Translations under genes and position numbers: made by a program
Part shown: positions 44,282 to 54,000 of the stretch, one piece after another
Position numbering within the stretch: the first letter of the stretch is position 1
Layout of the letters: each line of letters opens with the position of its first letter
DNA from: Sphingomonas sp. Y57
Lineage (GTDB): Bacteria > Pseudomonadota > Alphaproteobacteria > Sphingomonadales > Sphingomonadaceae
Reading direction: 5' to 3'
Length of the DNA stretch: 64,000 nt
Assembly (NCBI RefSeq): GCF_001015195.1
Contig: NZ_LDES01000040.1
Location: 18,477-82,476 of the forward strand
Notes under the pieces: generated by a model
What the model saw: only the letters and a program-made list of their open reading frames with translations
What the model was told of the DNA's origin: nothing
Database searches by the model: none

Positions 44282-45631
44282 TTATCGGAGATCGACGGCC
44301 GGGGCTTCGGCGGCCGGCATGGAGACGTCGAGAAGCTTCGCCAGGGTCGGTGCCACGGAACGGATGTCGATCGTGCCGAGATCCTTGCCCGCGGCAATAT
44401 CGGGCCCCATCACCATGAAGGTGGAACGCATTGCTGGCAGAGCCGGAAAATAGCCGTGCATTCCGCCGAGCGGAGCACGCTTTTCGCGGATGGGCGGTGG
44501 GCCCACCAGCGGAGCCATCGGCCCTCGCGACACGTCCGTGACATAGCCGGGCACGAGATCCACATAGAAGGTGGCTGCCGGGTTTCCGCCCAGGCGATCG
44601 ATCTCGTCCTTCTCGGCCACATGCGCGATCCCGTTGCCGGGATCGGCCGCCACGGCTTTCAGCAGCTTTCTGACCCTGGAGACGAGGACGCCGTCATCCG
44701 TTCGCGCCAGGACGATTGCCGCCGATCCGCCGGTGAACCATGGCATCGCTGTCCAGCCCGTCACCTTCCCGGCGCCGTCGATCTCGATCAGTCCGGCGTC
44801 GACGAAGGGCCGGTACAGATTTACCCCGGCGCGATCGGTATTGACCTTCTGCATCCCATGATCGCTAACGACGGCGACGGCGGCATCACGATAATTTTCG
44901 CGGACCGCGACGAGCAGATCGCCGACAAGCGCGTCGATCCGTTCCAGCACCGCGAGGGAGTCGGGCGCGTCCGGCCCCTTGCGATGTTCTTCATTGTCCA
45001 GGGCCGTCAGATAGACCGTCAGGAAATCCGGCCTGTGGAGGGCCATCATCGCGGCGGCAAAGCGAACGGAGCGCAGATCCCGTCCGAGGTCGCCGGCAAA
45101 GACCGGATCGTCGAACGCCGTGCCGACCGCCCGCTCGAGTTCAGCCTTCAGCTCCGCCGCGGCGCCGGAGTTGTGTGCTCCGCTGAAGCCGGTCAAATTC
45201 CATCGGATCCCCGCCGCATGGTCGCTTACCGGCCAGTTGATATTGGCGGTGGTGAGCCCCGCTTTGGCCGCGGCATTCCACAGCGTTTCGGCTTTGATTT
45301 CCGAACCGTCCAGATAAAGCCCGGCCTTATCGAATTCCCTGGGGTCGAAACGGTTGTTCGCGACGATGCCATGTCGGGCAGGGGCAACCCCGGTGATGAG
45401 CGACGTGTGGCTCGGTAGAGTGAGTGTCGGCAACACGCCCTCGACGCCGCGAGCGAACGCTCCCTCCTTGAGGAAACGGCGCAGATGGGGAACGGCAACG
45501 CCTTTCTCCTCTGCGGCCAATATGTCGTCGGGAAGCAAACCATCGATCGTGATCAGAATAACGGGAGCTGCCGGTGCCGCCGACGGTGCTACCCCCAGGA
45601 TCACGAGAAATGCGAACAGAATCCTTTTCAT
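44282..45631 (-). CDS. Alkaline-phosphatase-superfamily ectonucleotide pyrophosphatase/phosphodiesterase
   Basis: A 449-aa exported hydrolase with a signal peptide (cleavage about APAAP, residue 22). Asp30 in ILITIDGLLPD and nucleophile Thr71 in VLPTLTLPSHTSLITG are the NPP active-site pair. LDNEEHRKGPDA and VVSDHGMQ hold the remaining zinc ligands, and GGMHGYFP a further His. It would cleave nucleotide or other phosphodiester bonds in the periplasm. It follows the TonB receptor by 27 bp on the same strand, so the imported or processed substrate may be shared. Confidence 0.87.
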   Translation of the reverse strand: MKRILFAFLVILGVAPSAAPAAPVILITIDGLLPDDILAAEEKGVAVPHLRRFLKEGAFARGVEGVLPTLTLPSHTSLITGVAPARHGIVANNRFDPREFDKAGLYLDGSEIKAETLWNAAAKAGLTTANINWPVSDHAAGIRWNLTGFSGAHNSGAAAELKAELERAVGTAFDDPVFAGDLGRDLRSVRFAAAMMALHRPDFLTVYLTALDNEEHRKGPDAPDSLAVLERIDALVGDLLVAVRENYRDAAVAVVSDHGMQKVNTDRAGVNLYRPFVDAGLIEIDGAGKVTGWTAMPWFTGGSAAIVLARTDDGVLVSRVRKLLKAVAADPGNGIAHVAEKDEIDRLGGNPAATFYVDLVPGYVTDVSRGPMAPLVGPPPIREKRAPLGGMHGYFPALPAMRSTFMVMGPDIAAGKDLGTIDIRSVAPTLAKLLDVSMPAAEAPAVDLR

Positions 45632-45658
45632 CTTCCGATGTCTCCATTTCTCGCGAGA

Positions 45659-48600
45659 TCAGAAGGTCTTGGCGACCTTCACGAAGAACGATCGACCGAT
45701 CGTGTCGTAACGGCCGCTGGCGCCGGTATAGATCTCCGGGAAGAGTGGTGGCTTGGTATTGAGTACGTTCTTGATGCCTGCACTCATCTCCAGCCCCGCA
45801 TCGAAAGTGCGCGAAATGGCGATATCGTTGTAGACCATGGCCGGAACCTTGTTGACCTCGTAGGTCTCAGAGGTTGCGGCGTTCGGATCATATTTCGCGG
45901 CCCCGACGAAGCGCGTCAGCAACGAGATGTCGAATCCGCCGTTGCTGTAGCCCGTAACCAGCGAACCCCGGAAATGCGGATCGGTATAACCGCCGGCATA
46001 TTTGACGATGCTGCTTGCGACGCCGGGAATATTCTGGATCTTGCGCCGGAGCAGATAGCTGGCGTTGACCCCGAAGCGGAGCTGACCATCGCCGAGTGGA
46101 ATGCGGTAATTGAGCCCGATGTCGAGACCATCGGTCTGCATGAGCGCGGCGTTGAGCAACTGCGTGGAGATCGCGACGATCTGATGCTGGGCGTCGCGCG
46201 TGATCAGGGGGCAGAACTGGTTATCCAGGCTGGGAAGGTCGACGCAGAGATTGGCGGTCTGCGACACGCTGTAGGACGTGATGATGTTCTTGATGTCGAT
46301 GTTCCAATAATCCAGGGTCAGGTCGAACCTGGGCAGGAATCTGGGCTGCAACACCATGCCGATCGTGTAGCTGTTCGACGTCTCCGGCTTCAGGTTCGGA
46401 TTGCCGCCGCCGGTGACGACCAGGCTGTTGGTGTAATAGGGCAGCGGGGTGGTTATACCCAGCGCGGCGCAGTTGGCCGCGCGGATCGGGTTGTTGTTGT
46501 AGTTGCCGTCAAGGCAAGGGTCGCCCTGAGAGCCGCTGCCGCTGGATGTGATCGGCGCATATAGCTCGCCGAAGTTCGGGACGCGGACGCTCCGCGAGCG
46601 CACCCCCCGGATGGTCATGCCGGCGAAGGGCGACCAGCTCGCACCGACCTTCCATGTGTCGGTGGACCCGAAGGTCGAATATTTCGAGTAGCGATACGCT
46701 CCTTCGACCTCCAGGCGGCGGAGAAGCGGCTTGTCGCGGATGATCGGTACGACGAGCTCGCCATAGGCTTCGGTGACCTTGATCGTTGCCTTGAACGGCG
46801 CGGATACCGGCCATTGTGCGGCGCTGTGGGACAGCTCGCCATTGAGTGCGAGCGGATCCTCGATGCGCTGGGCGGACTCCTTGCGATGCTCCGCGCCGAT
46901 GGCGAAAAAGGCGTCGCCTCCTGGCAGCGTGACGATCTTGCCGTTCATGCTGCCGCCGAAGATCTGCTGCTTCGTGATTTCCCGCCCGCGCCGGTTGGCG
47001 AGGATATAGGCCTTCTGCTCGGCGGACAGCGGATCGCGGCTGAACATGTTGATGGGCACGCAGCCTGCGGCCCGCGCCGCTGCATCGCGGCATATCGGCT
47101 GGCCGGTCACCGGGTCCGCAATGTCATCGCGGGCGGCCCTCAGCTGGGTGCGGAGCGGATAGTTGAAGATCGTGATATCATCTGTAGCCCGGCCCCACTG
47201 ATAAAAGGCCTTCCAGTTTATCGCCGGGGTTATCTTGCCCGACAGGTTCTGTCCGATGGTGATGCTTTCGCGGTCTTCCTCGCGGACGAGAGGGGGCCAG
47301 TTGGAATAGACCTGATCGATGTTGATCGACTTGAGCCCGAAGCTGCCCAACAGGTCGCGGATGCTGGCCGGCATATAGGGATTGTCGGTATAGCCGACCG
47401 GCCCGCCATAGGGCGCCACGAAGATGGTGCGATAATCGTCGCGATAGGCGGTTTCCTGACTGAACGCCTTGATCCGTCCATATTCCAGCCGCGCGGTATA
47501 GGTGATCGAGTCCGACACATCATATTCGAACTTGCCGATCGCGCTGAACGTCTCGTCCTTGTTCCGCAGGACAGCGGTGGACAGCAGGTTCTTGTTGCAA
47601 ACGCTCGTCGATCCGTCGCCGCCGCTGCTCGCCGATGGCGCTCCGAAGGGCCTCAGATATGTGATCGGCGATAGCTTGTTATCGCAATAGACGTACGAGG
47701 TCTTGTTGTTGGCAATGTAGAATGTCGGCGCGTTGGACGTGAAATTCGAAACGAAATCGCGGACCAGCAGCTGATCGGGAACGCCGTCGGATGGTCCCTT
47801 ATTCGCGGGATTGGCAAGGTAGTTCAATCGCTTACGCGAGAAATCGCGATCTTCGGCGGTGACGGCTCCGATCTTGCTGTAGGTGCCGCCCAGAATGAAC
47901 CGCGCGCGGCCGTCCGCACTTTTTCCGCCGGTGACCAGGGAGATGTTACGCTCCGGGGCGTCGCCATATTGGGAAATTCCCTGGTAGGCGGAAATGTTGA
48001 GCCCCTTGAAATCCTTCCTGGTGATGACGTTGACGGCGCCCGTGACAGCGTCTGCGCCATAGATCGCCGCCGCGCCGCCCGTGACGACTTCGATGCGGTC
48101 GATCATCGCCGCCGGGATCATCTTCATATTGACCGTGGAACTGGCCGCCGCGCCGGACACGCGACGTTGATCGTCCAGCAGAGCGAGGCTGCGGTTCGTG
48201 CCCAGATTGCGCAGGTTGATGGCGTCGATTCCGTAGCCCGTCTTGCTCGCTCCACCGGTGTCGTAGTTGCTCGATCCGGGGGCGATCGCCGGCACCAGCT
48301 GTAGCGCGTCGATGACGCTGTTCCGACCGAAGCGGCGGGCTTCGGCGAAATCGGTCACCGTAACCGGCATGGGGGATTCAAGCTCGGGTCGCGCGATACG
48401 CGATCCCGTGACGACGATGGCTTCAGCGGTGGCTTCGTCGGTCTGAGCGACCGTGTCGGTGGACGCGCCCGTCCGCCGCTCCGGCGGTGTTTCGTTCGCG
48501 GCCAGATTGCCGGCCGACCCGCCTTGCACGATCAGAACGGCATTGCCGCGTTTCTGCCAGCTGAGGCCGGCCGGCCGAAGAAGCGTCGTCAGTGCGCCTT

Positions 48601-48832
48601 CCAGTGATGCGGCACCTTTGACCGCGGGAGCCTTCTTGCCGCGCAGCAAGGCCGGATCATACAGGATCTGCACGCCGGACTGACGGGAGAGCGCATTCAA
48701 CGACTGTTCGAGAGTGGCGGGTGCGAGCGTTATCGCGCTCCGGGCCGGTGCGGGCGACGCCGCATAGGCTGCGCTGGTCGTGATGGAGATTATAGCAGCG
48801 CCTGCTCTAAGAATGGATTGTACGGTCTTCAT
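45659..48832 (-). CDS. TonB-dependent receptor with N-terminal signalling (STN) domain
   Basis: A 1057-aa outer-membrane receptor. After a signal peptide (to about AAYA, residue 25) the STN domain spans about 30-95 (SLNALSRQSGVQILYDPALLRGKKAP). The plug begins about 130 (IVVTGSRIARPELESPMPVTV, IDALQLVPAIAPGSS, GAAAIYGADAVTGAVNVIT) and a long 22-strand barrel follows, ending SFFVKVAKTF with the terminal aromatic. The STN domain implies transcriptional signalling via FecR and the FecI-like sigma factor encoded upstream. ATG 48832 is the start with the signal peptide; the longer frame to 48997 overlaps the fecR end. Confidence 0.92.
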   Translation of the reverse strand: MKTVQSILRAGAAIISITTSAAYAASPAPARSAITLAPATLEQSLNALSRQSGVQILYDPALLRGKKAPAVKGAASLEGALTTLLRPAGLSWQKRGNAVLIVQGGSAGNLAANETPPERRTGASTDTVAQTDEATAEAIVVTGSRIARPELESPMPVTVTDFAEARRFGRNSVIDALQLVPAIAPGSSNYDTGGASKTGYGIDAINLRNLGTNRSLALLDDQRRVSGAAASSTVNMKMIPAAMIDRIEVVTGGAAAIYGADAVTGAVNVITRKDFKGLNISAYQGISQYGDAPERNISLVTGGKSADGRARFILGGTYSKIGAVTAEDRDFSRKRLNYLANPANKGPSDGVPDQLLVRDFVSNFTSNAPTFYIANNKTSYVYCDNKLSPITYLRPFGAPSASSGGDGSTSVCNKNLLSTAVLRNKDETFSAIGKFEYDVSDSITYTARLEYGRIKAFSQETAYRDDYRTIFVAPYGGPVGYTDNPYMPASIRDLLGSFGLKSINIDQVYSNWPPLVREEDRESITIGQNLSGKITPAINWKAFYQWGRATDDITIFNYPLRTQLRAARDDIADPVTGQPICRDAAARAAGCVPINMFSRDPLSAEQKAYILANRRGREITKQQIFGGSMNGKIVTLPGGDAFFAIGAEHRKESAQRIEDPLALNGELSHSAAQWPVSAPFKATIKVTEAYGELVVPIIRDKPLLRRLEVEGAYRYSKYSTFGSTDTWKVGASWSPFAGMTIRGVRSRSVRVPNFGELYAPITSSGSGSQGDPCLDGNYNNNPIRAANCAALGITTPLPYYTNSLVVTGGGNPNLKPETSNSYTIGMVLQPRFLPRFDLTLDYWNIDIKNIITSYSVSQTANLCVDLPSLDNQFCPLITRDAQHQIVAISTQLLNAALMQTDGLDIGLNYRIPLGDGQLRFGVNASYLLRRKIQNIPGVASSIVKYAGGYTDPHFRGSLVTGYSNGGFDISLLTRFVGAAKYDPNAATSETYEVNKVPAMVYNDIAISRTFDAGLEMSAGIKNVLNTKPPLFPEIYTGASGRYDTIGRSFFVKVAKTF

Positions 48833-48944
48833 TCCCGTTCCCCTAAGTAAATAAGATGCGTTCAGGGGAATGACGTAGGATAGATGGAATTTTGCCAAAG
48901 ATTTTTGTTGCAGAAATATTTCAATCCGTCGCGAGGACTGAGAA

Positions 48945-49871
48945 TCATTTCTTCGAGATAACGAGGGTGTCGCCCGTGCGCCGAATGCGGAATCCATGAA
49001 CGATCGACAGATTCTCCAATTGGCCGGCCGGGTCGGTCAGTCTTATCCGGCCACCTACGGATCGTTCCGCGAGTTCCCGATCGGCAATCACCAGACGCAG
49101 GGGCGACAGCGGCTGCAGGTCGGCGATCACCCGGCGCAGCGGCGTGTTGTCATATTCTACCCAGTCATTGCGCCAAAGGGCGATGTCGCTTGAGCGAATA
49201 TCCGGAATCCGCTTGAGACCGGCTTCGTCGAGCACCGCCGCCTGATTGACGGTCAGCGTTATCGGCGCGCCGAACCAGCTTTGCCGGCCGAACCGGACCT
49301 CTCCTGCCGATACCGCGACGCGCACGTTCCCGGGCCGGCTTACCACTTCGAAGGCAGTGCCGATGTCGACAATGCGGGCGTTGCCGGCATCGATGCAAAA
49401 CGGGCGGGCCTGGTCGTGCGCGACATTCGCATATATCGCCCCCTGTTTCAGTTCGATCACCCGATCGCGGCGGGTGTAGCGGACCTCCATATCGGCGCCC
49501 TTCGCCAATGTGATTTGCGTCCCATCCGTCAGCCTGACGTTCCGCACCATGCCCTCGGCTACGGTAAAGCGGGCCGGGGCGGTCAGCAGCAATTCAATCG
49601 AAGGCAGCGCGGGAATGAGGGCGAGGGCCGCCAGGGCGGCGCCGACGCCGGCCAGCAGAACCCGCCGGGACGTGCCGCCCCGCCCATATTGGTGCAACGC
49701 CATGTCCATATCGGCGCCCATGATGCGCTGCCACATCGCCTCGAACACGGCGCGGCGCCGGGGATCCCCTGCAAGCCAGTCCGCGAAATCAGCCTCGTCG
49801 AACGGCTCCCCGCCCGTCCGACGATCGATCCAGTGCGCCGCCTGGAACTCGATGGAGCTAGCCTCGGACAG
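48945..49871 (-). CDS. fecR: FecR-family anti-sigma regulator (apparent CTG start)
   Basis: A FecR-type inner-membrane regulator of about 308 aa. The N-terminal FecR segment EFQAAHWIDRRTGGEPFDEADFADWL, reaching AVFEAMWQRI, is followed by a membrane helix (RVLLAGVGAALAALALIPAL) and the periplasmic FecR domain (VRLTDGTQITLAKGADMEV, FEVVSRPGNVRVAVSAGEV), ending in a STN-like tail. ATG/GTG/TTG starts would begin only at GTG 49748 and remove the N-terminal domain. The frame is open further up, and CTG 49871 with GAGG 5 nt upstream is the best start. It overlaps the sigma gene end by 14 bp. Confidence 0.82.
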   Translation of the reverse strand: MSEASSIEFQAAHWIDRRTGGEPFDEADFADWLAGDPRRRAVFEAMWQRIMGADMDMALHQYGRGGTSRRVLLAGVGAALAALALIPALPSIELLLTAPARFTVAEGMVRNVRLTDGTQITLAKGADMEVRYTRRDRVIELKQGAIYANVAHDQARPFCIDAGNARIVDIGTAFEVVSRPGNVRVAVSAGEVRFGRQSWFGAPITLTVNQAAVLDEAGLKRIPDIRSSDIALWRNDWVEYDNTPLRRVIADLQPLSPLRLVIADRELAERSVGGRIRLTDPAGQLENLSIVHGFRIRRTGDTLVISKK

Positions 49872-50373
49872 GGCCGCCTCGCTTCTCGATCTTCTCGATC
49901 GCCAGGTGAAGATCGACGATGGCCCGAGCCATGTGATGGCTGACCGCGCTGGAAGACAGTCCGGTGGCGGCCACCACTTCCGCGGCCGATTGCCCGTGCA
50001 CGCGGCGGCGGATGAAGACCTCCCGGCGAAGGCGGGGCATCTTCCGCAGGATATCCGCCACCAGCTGGATGAGTTGCCGGCGCTCGATCTGCTGATCCGC
50101 AGTGGGCACTGGACAGGGCAGGGTCTCGGAGAGCTCGATGACCGAGATGCGCGCGCTACGTCGGAAATGGTCCCATACCAGGTTCAGCGATATACGCCGG
50201 AGCAGGGCCGGCGCGTTGGCCACCTTGGCGCCGGGCTTCGCTTCGAAGGCAAGCAGGCGAAGATAGGCCTCCTGGACGATGTCCTCGCTCACTGAGGAGT
50301 CGCGGACACGCCGGCCGACATAGTCCAGCAACTCCGATCGTTGCGTCTGCAGGAGGGATGTCGGCGATGCCAT
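49858..50373 (-). CDS. ECF-family RNA polymerase sigma factor, FecI-like
   Basis: A 171-aa sigma factor. Region 2 is SELLDYVGRRVRDSSVSEDIVQEAYLRLL and region 4 is LRKMPRLRREVFIRRRVHGQSAAEVVAATGLSSSAVSHHMARA, typical of iron/TonB-linked FecI proteins. It is the first gene of the block sigma-FecR-receptor-phosphodiesterase and should direct transcription of the receptor on substrate binding. Start ATG 50373 stands 209 bp from the RidA gene. Confidence 0.92.
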   Translation of the reverse strand: MASPTSLLQTQRSELLDYVGRRVRDSSVSEDIVQEAYLRLLAFEAKPGAKVANAPALLRRISLNLVWDHFRRSARISVIELSETLPCPVPTADQQIERRQLIQLVADILRKMPRLRREVFIRRRVHGQSAAEVVAATGLSSSAVSHHMARAIVDLHLAIEKIEKRGGPVRG

Positions 50374-50582
50374 GGCCGCGCCCCATAGAGGCCGGATATG
50401 ACAAGCATATTGCCACAGCGCGCCGCCTCCTCATGATCGACAATTCTTCCGCTGCGGCGGCGCCCGACAGGAAAATTGGAAGCGGCGCGGGGGGCGTTCC
50501 GCGGACGGCGAACGGCCCGCCCGCCGTGGCGATGGGGTCTATCGATACGCCTGGCGAGACCTGGCCCGGCTTCGTGCGGTTG

Positions 50583-50993
50583 TCATCCCTGCCCGGGAAG
50601 GCAGGCGATCGCCTCTATCTCGATCACAAGCTCAGGCAATATTAGCGAGGCTACCTGGACGCCCGTGCTGGCGGGCCGGTAATCGCCAAAATATCGGCGG
50701 CGGACATCCCAATATTGTTCTGCGAGTTCCCGCGAGAGCGGTTCGGTGAAATAGGTGGTCAGTTTCACTATGTCGGCCATCGAAGCTCCGGCCCGGGCCA
50801 GAATATGCTGGATGTTCGAGAAGCATCGATCGGCCTGGGCAACCATGTCGTAGGGCGCGACGACATGCCCCTGGGGATCGAAGGCGCATTGCCCGGACAG
50901 ATAGATCGTCTGGTTGACGATCAATCCGGGTGCTGGAGGGATATCCCTTTCCCAATCCCAGTGGAGCGGGATCGGTGCGATGTGCGGCTTCAT
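50583..50993 (-). CDS. RidA/YjgF/RutC-family deaminase-like protein
   Basis: A 136-aa RidA-fold protein: LIVNQTIYLSGQCAFDPQGHVVAPYDMVAQADRCFSNIQHIL, AGASMADIVKLTTYF, and PASTGVQVASLILPELVIEIEAIAC. The arginine of the canonical enamine-deaminase site is not obvious (RPASTGVQV carries Arg before Pro-Ala-Ser), so activity is likely but unproven. It follows the receptor-esterase gene by 42 bp and shares a locus with a RutA-like monooxygenase, recalling RutC in uracil breakdown. Confidence 0.88.
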   Translation of the reverse strand: MKPHIAPIPLHWDWERDIPPAPGLIVNQTIYLSGQCAFDPQGHVVAPYDMVAQADRCFSNIQHILARAGASMADIVKLTTYFTEPLSRELAEQYWDVRRRYFGDYRPASTGVQVASLILPELVIEIEAIACLPGQG

Positions 50994-51035
50994 GGAGTGT
51001 TCCTTTCGGTAAAGGGAGTGCTGGGAAGCCTTCCG

Positions 51036-54000
51036 CTATCCCTGGCGCGGCCCGCCCTCGCCCGGCAGGACGTTGAGCGGTTGTTCGACATCGGAACAGG
51101 CTCGCCAGGCTTCCCCGGGCCCATTTCCTCGTGCGAAGGACGCCCAGGCCGATCTGAGGCCTCTGCCCAGCGCGTCGACGTCGGACCAGGCCGCCCCAGC
51201 CAGCATCGGCGTCGCGGCCCAGGCTGCGGCATCACCCAGCAGGAAGGGCAGTTCGATGCAGTGGGGTGCGCCCAAATGCGACGCCGGCGCCTCCCAGTCA
51301 AAGCGATAGAGCCATGCCTGCCGCCCCGCTGCGACGGCGGCCTGTGCAGCCGCGTGGCTGCCGACGCTGAACATGGCGTTAGCTTCGCCGATCCGCGCGG
51401 AATAGGATGAGAGCGTGTCGGGTACGGCCCGTGCCTGATCGGCAAGCAGCAGGAAGGGCAGGCTGTCGTCCCGGGTCCACCCGGCCATGATGTCCAATAC
51501 GAATTCGGCGGGCGCCTCGGGTGATGTCAGCCACCAGTCGAATGCGAAATGGCGGCCGCGCGAGAATTCCCGCTGGATCGGCAATATCTCATCCTCGGCC
51601 AACAGGCGGGGGTCGGTGCCGGCGAGAGCGATGAACCGCGCGGCGACGGCGTCGGCTTCCTCGCGGGAACGCCTGTACGTGCGGGCGTTGCCGCTCTGCA
51701 GGATAGCGCGGCGGGCCAGGGCCGCATGCCCCCATTGGAAAATCGCCTCGATCGAGGCTCCGCCGGCCGAGTGCCCGAACAAGGTCACGTTGCCCGGGTC
51801 GCCGCCAAACTGTTCGATGTAGCGCTGGACCCATTGCAGCGCGATGATCTGGTCGGTCGTTCCGGGGCTCGGACCCGTCGAGTCGGGAAGCTGGAGAAAA
51901 CCGAAGGCGCCCAGGCGATAGCTTACCGAGACGACGACGACGTCCTGTTCGATGGCCAGGCGCTCGCCATCATACCATGGCAATTCGCCGCCGCCGGAGA
52001 CGAAAGCTCCCCCATGAAGCCAGACCATCACCGGGCGTCGTCCGTCTACGGATGGGGTGAAGATGGACAAAATCTGGCAATGTTCGCTCTGGGCCAATGG
52101 AGCCGCGGGCCCCATGATCATATCGAGCCGGGAGGGATCTTGAGGCGATACCGGTCCGCGCTCGCCGCGCCCGACCGAGCCGTCGAACGCAAGAATCTCG
52201 GCCGGTTGGAAGCGATCGGCCGTTCCATAGCGAATTCCGCGAAAGCAGCGACTTGCGGACCTCAAACCTGGCCTCCTTGATATTGAGGGCATTGTCGGCC
52301 CGTCGGGAAGCAGGTCGACCAGCAGGTAGCCGTCTATATCGAACGTCCGCCCCAGCGGCACTTCCTGCCGGACGGCGCCGGGCGGCGGTATATAGCCGCG
52401 GTCACCGCCGATATTGGCGATGGCCCCCGACCTTGCCGATACGGATGCTCCAATGAACGGCGAAACCGATCCGATGGTCCAGCGATAGTCGGCGGTGAAG
52501 GAACCCGACCATTTCGGGGTGAAGGGAATCCTCGAACCCGAGAAGTCCGTGACCTGATTGGAGGCGCTGAAGTTCACATAATCGGTGATCTTGCTGTTGA
52601 TATATGTGGCGGAGCCACCGAAGGTGAGCCCGTCGAACGGTATGAAATTCAGTTCCGCCTCAGCGCCATAGATTCGCGATTTCGGGATGTTGTCCAACGC
52701 CTGGAGGTTGCCGAAGACGGGATCGACGATCGCGCCGCGTATCTGCTTGTCCTTGTAGTCGTAATAGAAGGCCGCACCGTTCAAGCGGAAATGGCCGTCA
52801 GCGCTCGCAAATTTATAGCCTGCCTCATAGGCAAGCAGCGATTCCTGCTTCACTTCGATATAGTTTTCGAACGTGGCCGCCGACGATATCGGCATGCTTC
52901 CGGCCTTATAGCCTCTCGATATATTGGCGTAGAGGAGAAGGTTAGGCGTGACCTTGTAGTCCAGCCCCAGCCGCCAGGACAGATTGTCCTCGTTCAGCGA
53001 GCGCGTATAGGCGCCGGGTAGATAGGTCGCTGGCGTGCCGTCATTGGTGAGATTGTCGAGCGCCGTGCAGCCCGATCCGACTGAAGGTGGAACGACGCCC
53101 GACGGCGTGAAGCCCGGCACCGGAATGATGCCCAGGTGGATGAGCTGCACCACTGTGTCGATCGCCCTGGCAAAAGTGCCGTCGCCATTGTCGAAGGTGC
53201 ATTGGACAGCCCGGCGCTTGGCCTTGGTATAACGGGCGCCGGCCTTGAGGGTCAGCCCCGGCGAAAGATCATATTCCGCATTTGCGAATACCGCATAGTT
53301 GCGCAGCTTCTGGTCGGAAGTGTTCTGGTCTCCGGTGAAACCGAAGAGCGCAGACGTGCTTTCATCGGGAAAATCGTACCGTGCATATTCGTTGACCGTG
53401 CTGCGTTCGTAGTTGGCGCCGAGGACCCAGCGAAGCGGCCTGGATTCGGCGTTTGCGATACGGAGCTCCTGACTGAAGGATTTTATGGTTCCGCTGTCTT
53501 CGGCCACGTCGGAGTCGCGCAATTCCGTGCCGTCCTGGTCCACGACCTGGAAGTGCTTGTAATGGATATAGCTGGATATGCCGGTGACGATTATGTCGTC
53601 GGCCGCTTCCCAATCGAAGCGCAGGGCGGCTTGCGCGAACCTGTTATTGGCACGCGGACGGTTGGCGCCCGGGGTCCATTCCGCGAGGCGCGCATCGTGG
53701 GGCGTGAACGGCTGCGCCGCGATCAGCGGCGGCAGCGTGGCCGGCGCCTGGCTCTGCAGGCCGAAGAACTGGGGCGCCTGGGGATCGCTTTTATCCTTCC
53801 AGGCATTGACGTTGAGATTGAGCGTGAGCCTGTCTGATGGGGTCCAGTCGAGCAACAGTCGGCCGGCATAATATTCGACCTCGCCCAGCTTGTCGTTGCG
53901 AAGATAGCTTTTCTGCCAGTCATCGGCATGCGCGGCGTTGAAGGAGAGGCGGCCTCTCAGCCCTTCGGCGATCGGCCCGCTGATATAGCCGTTGGCATCG

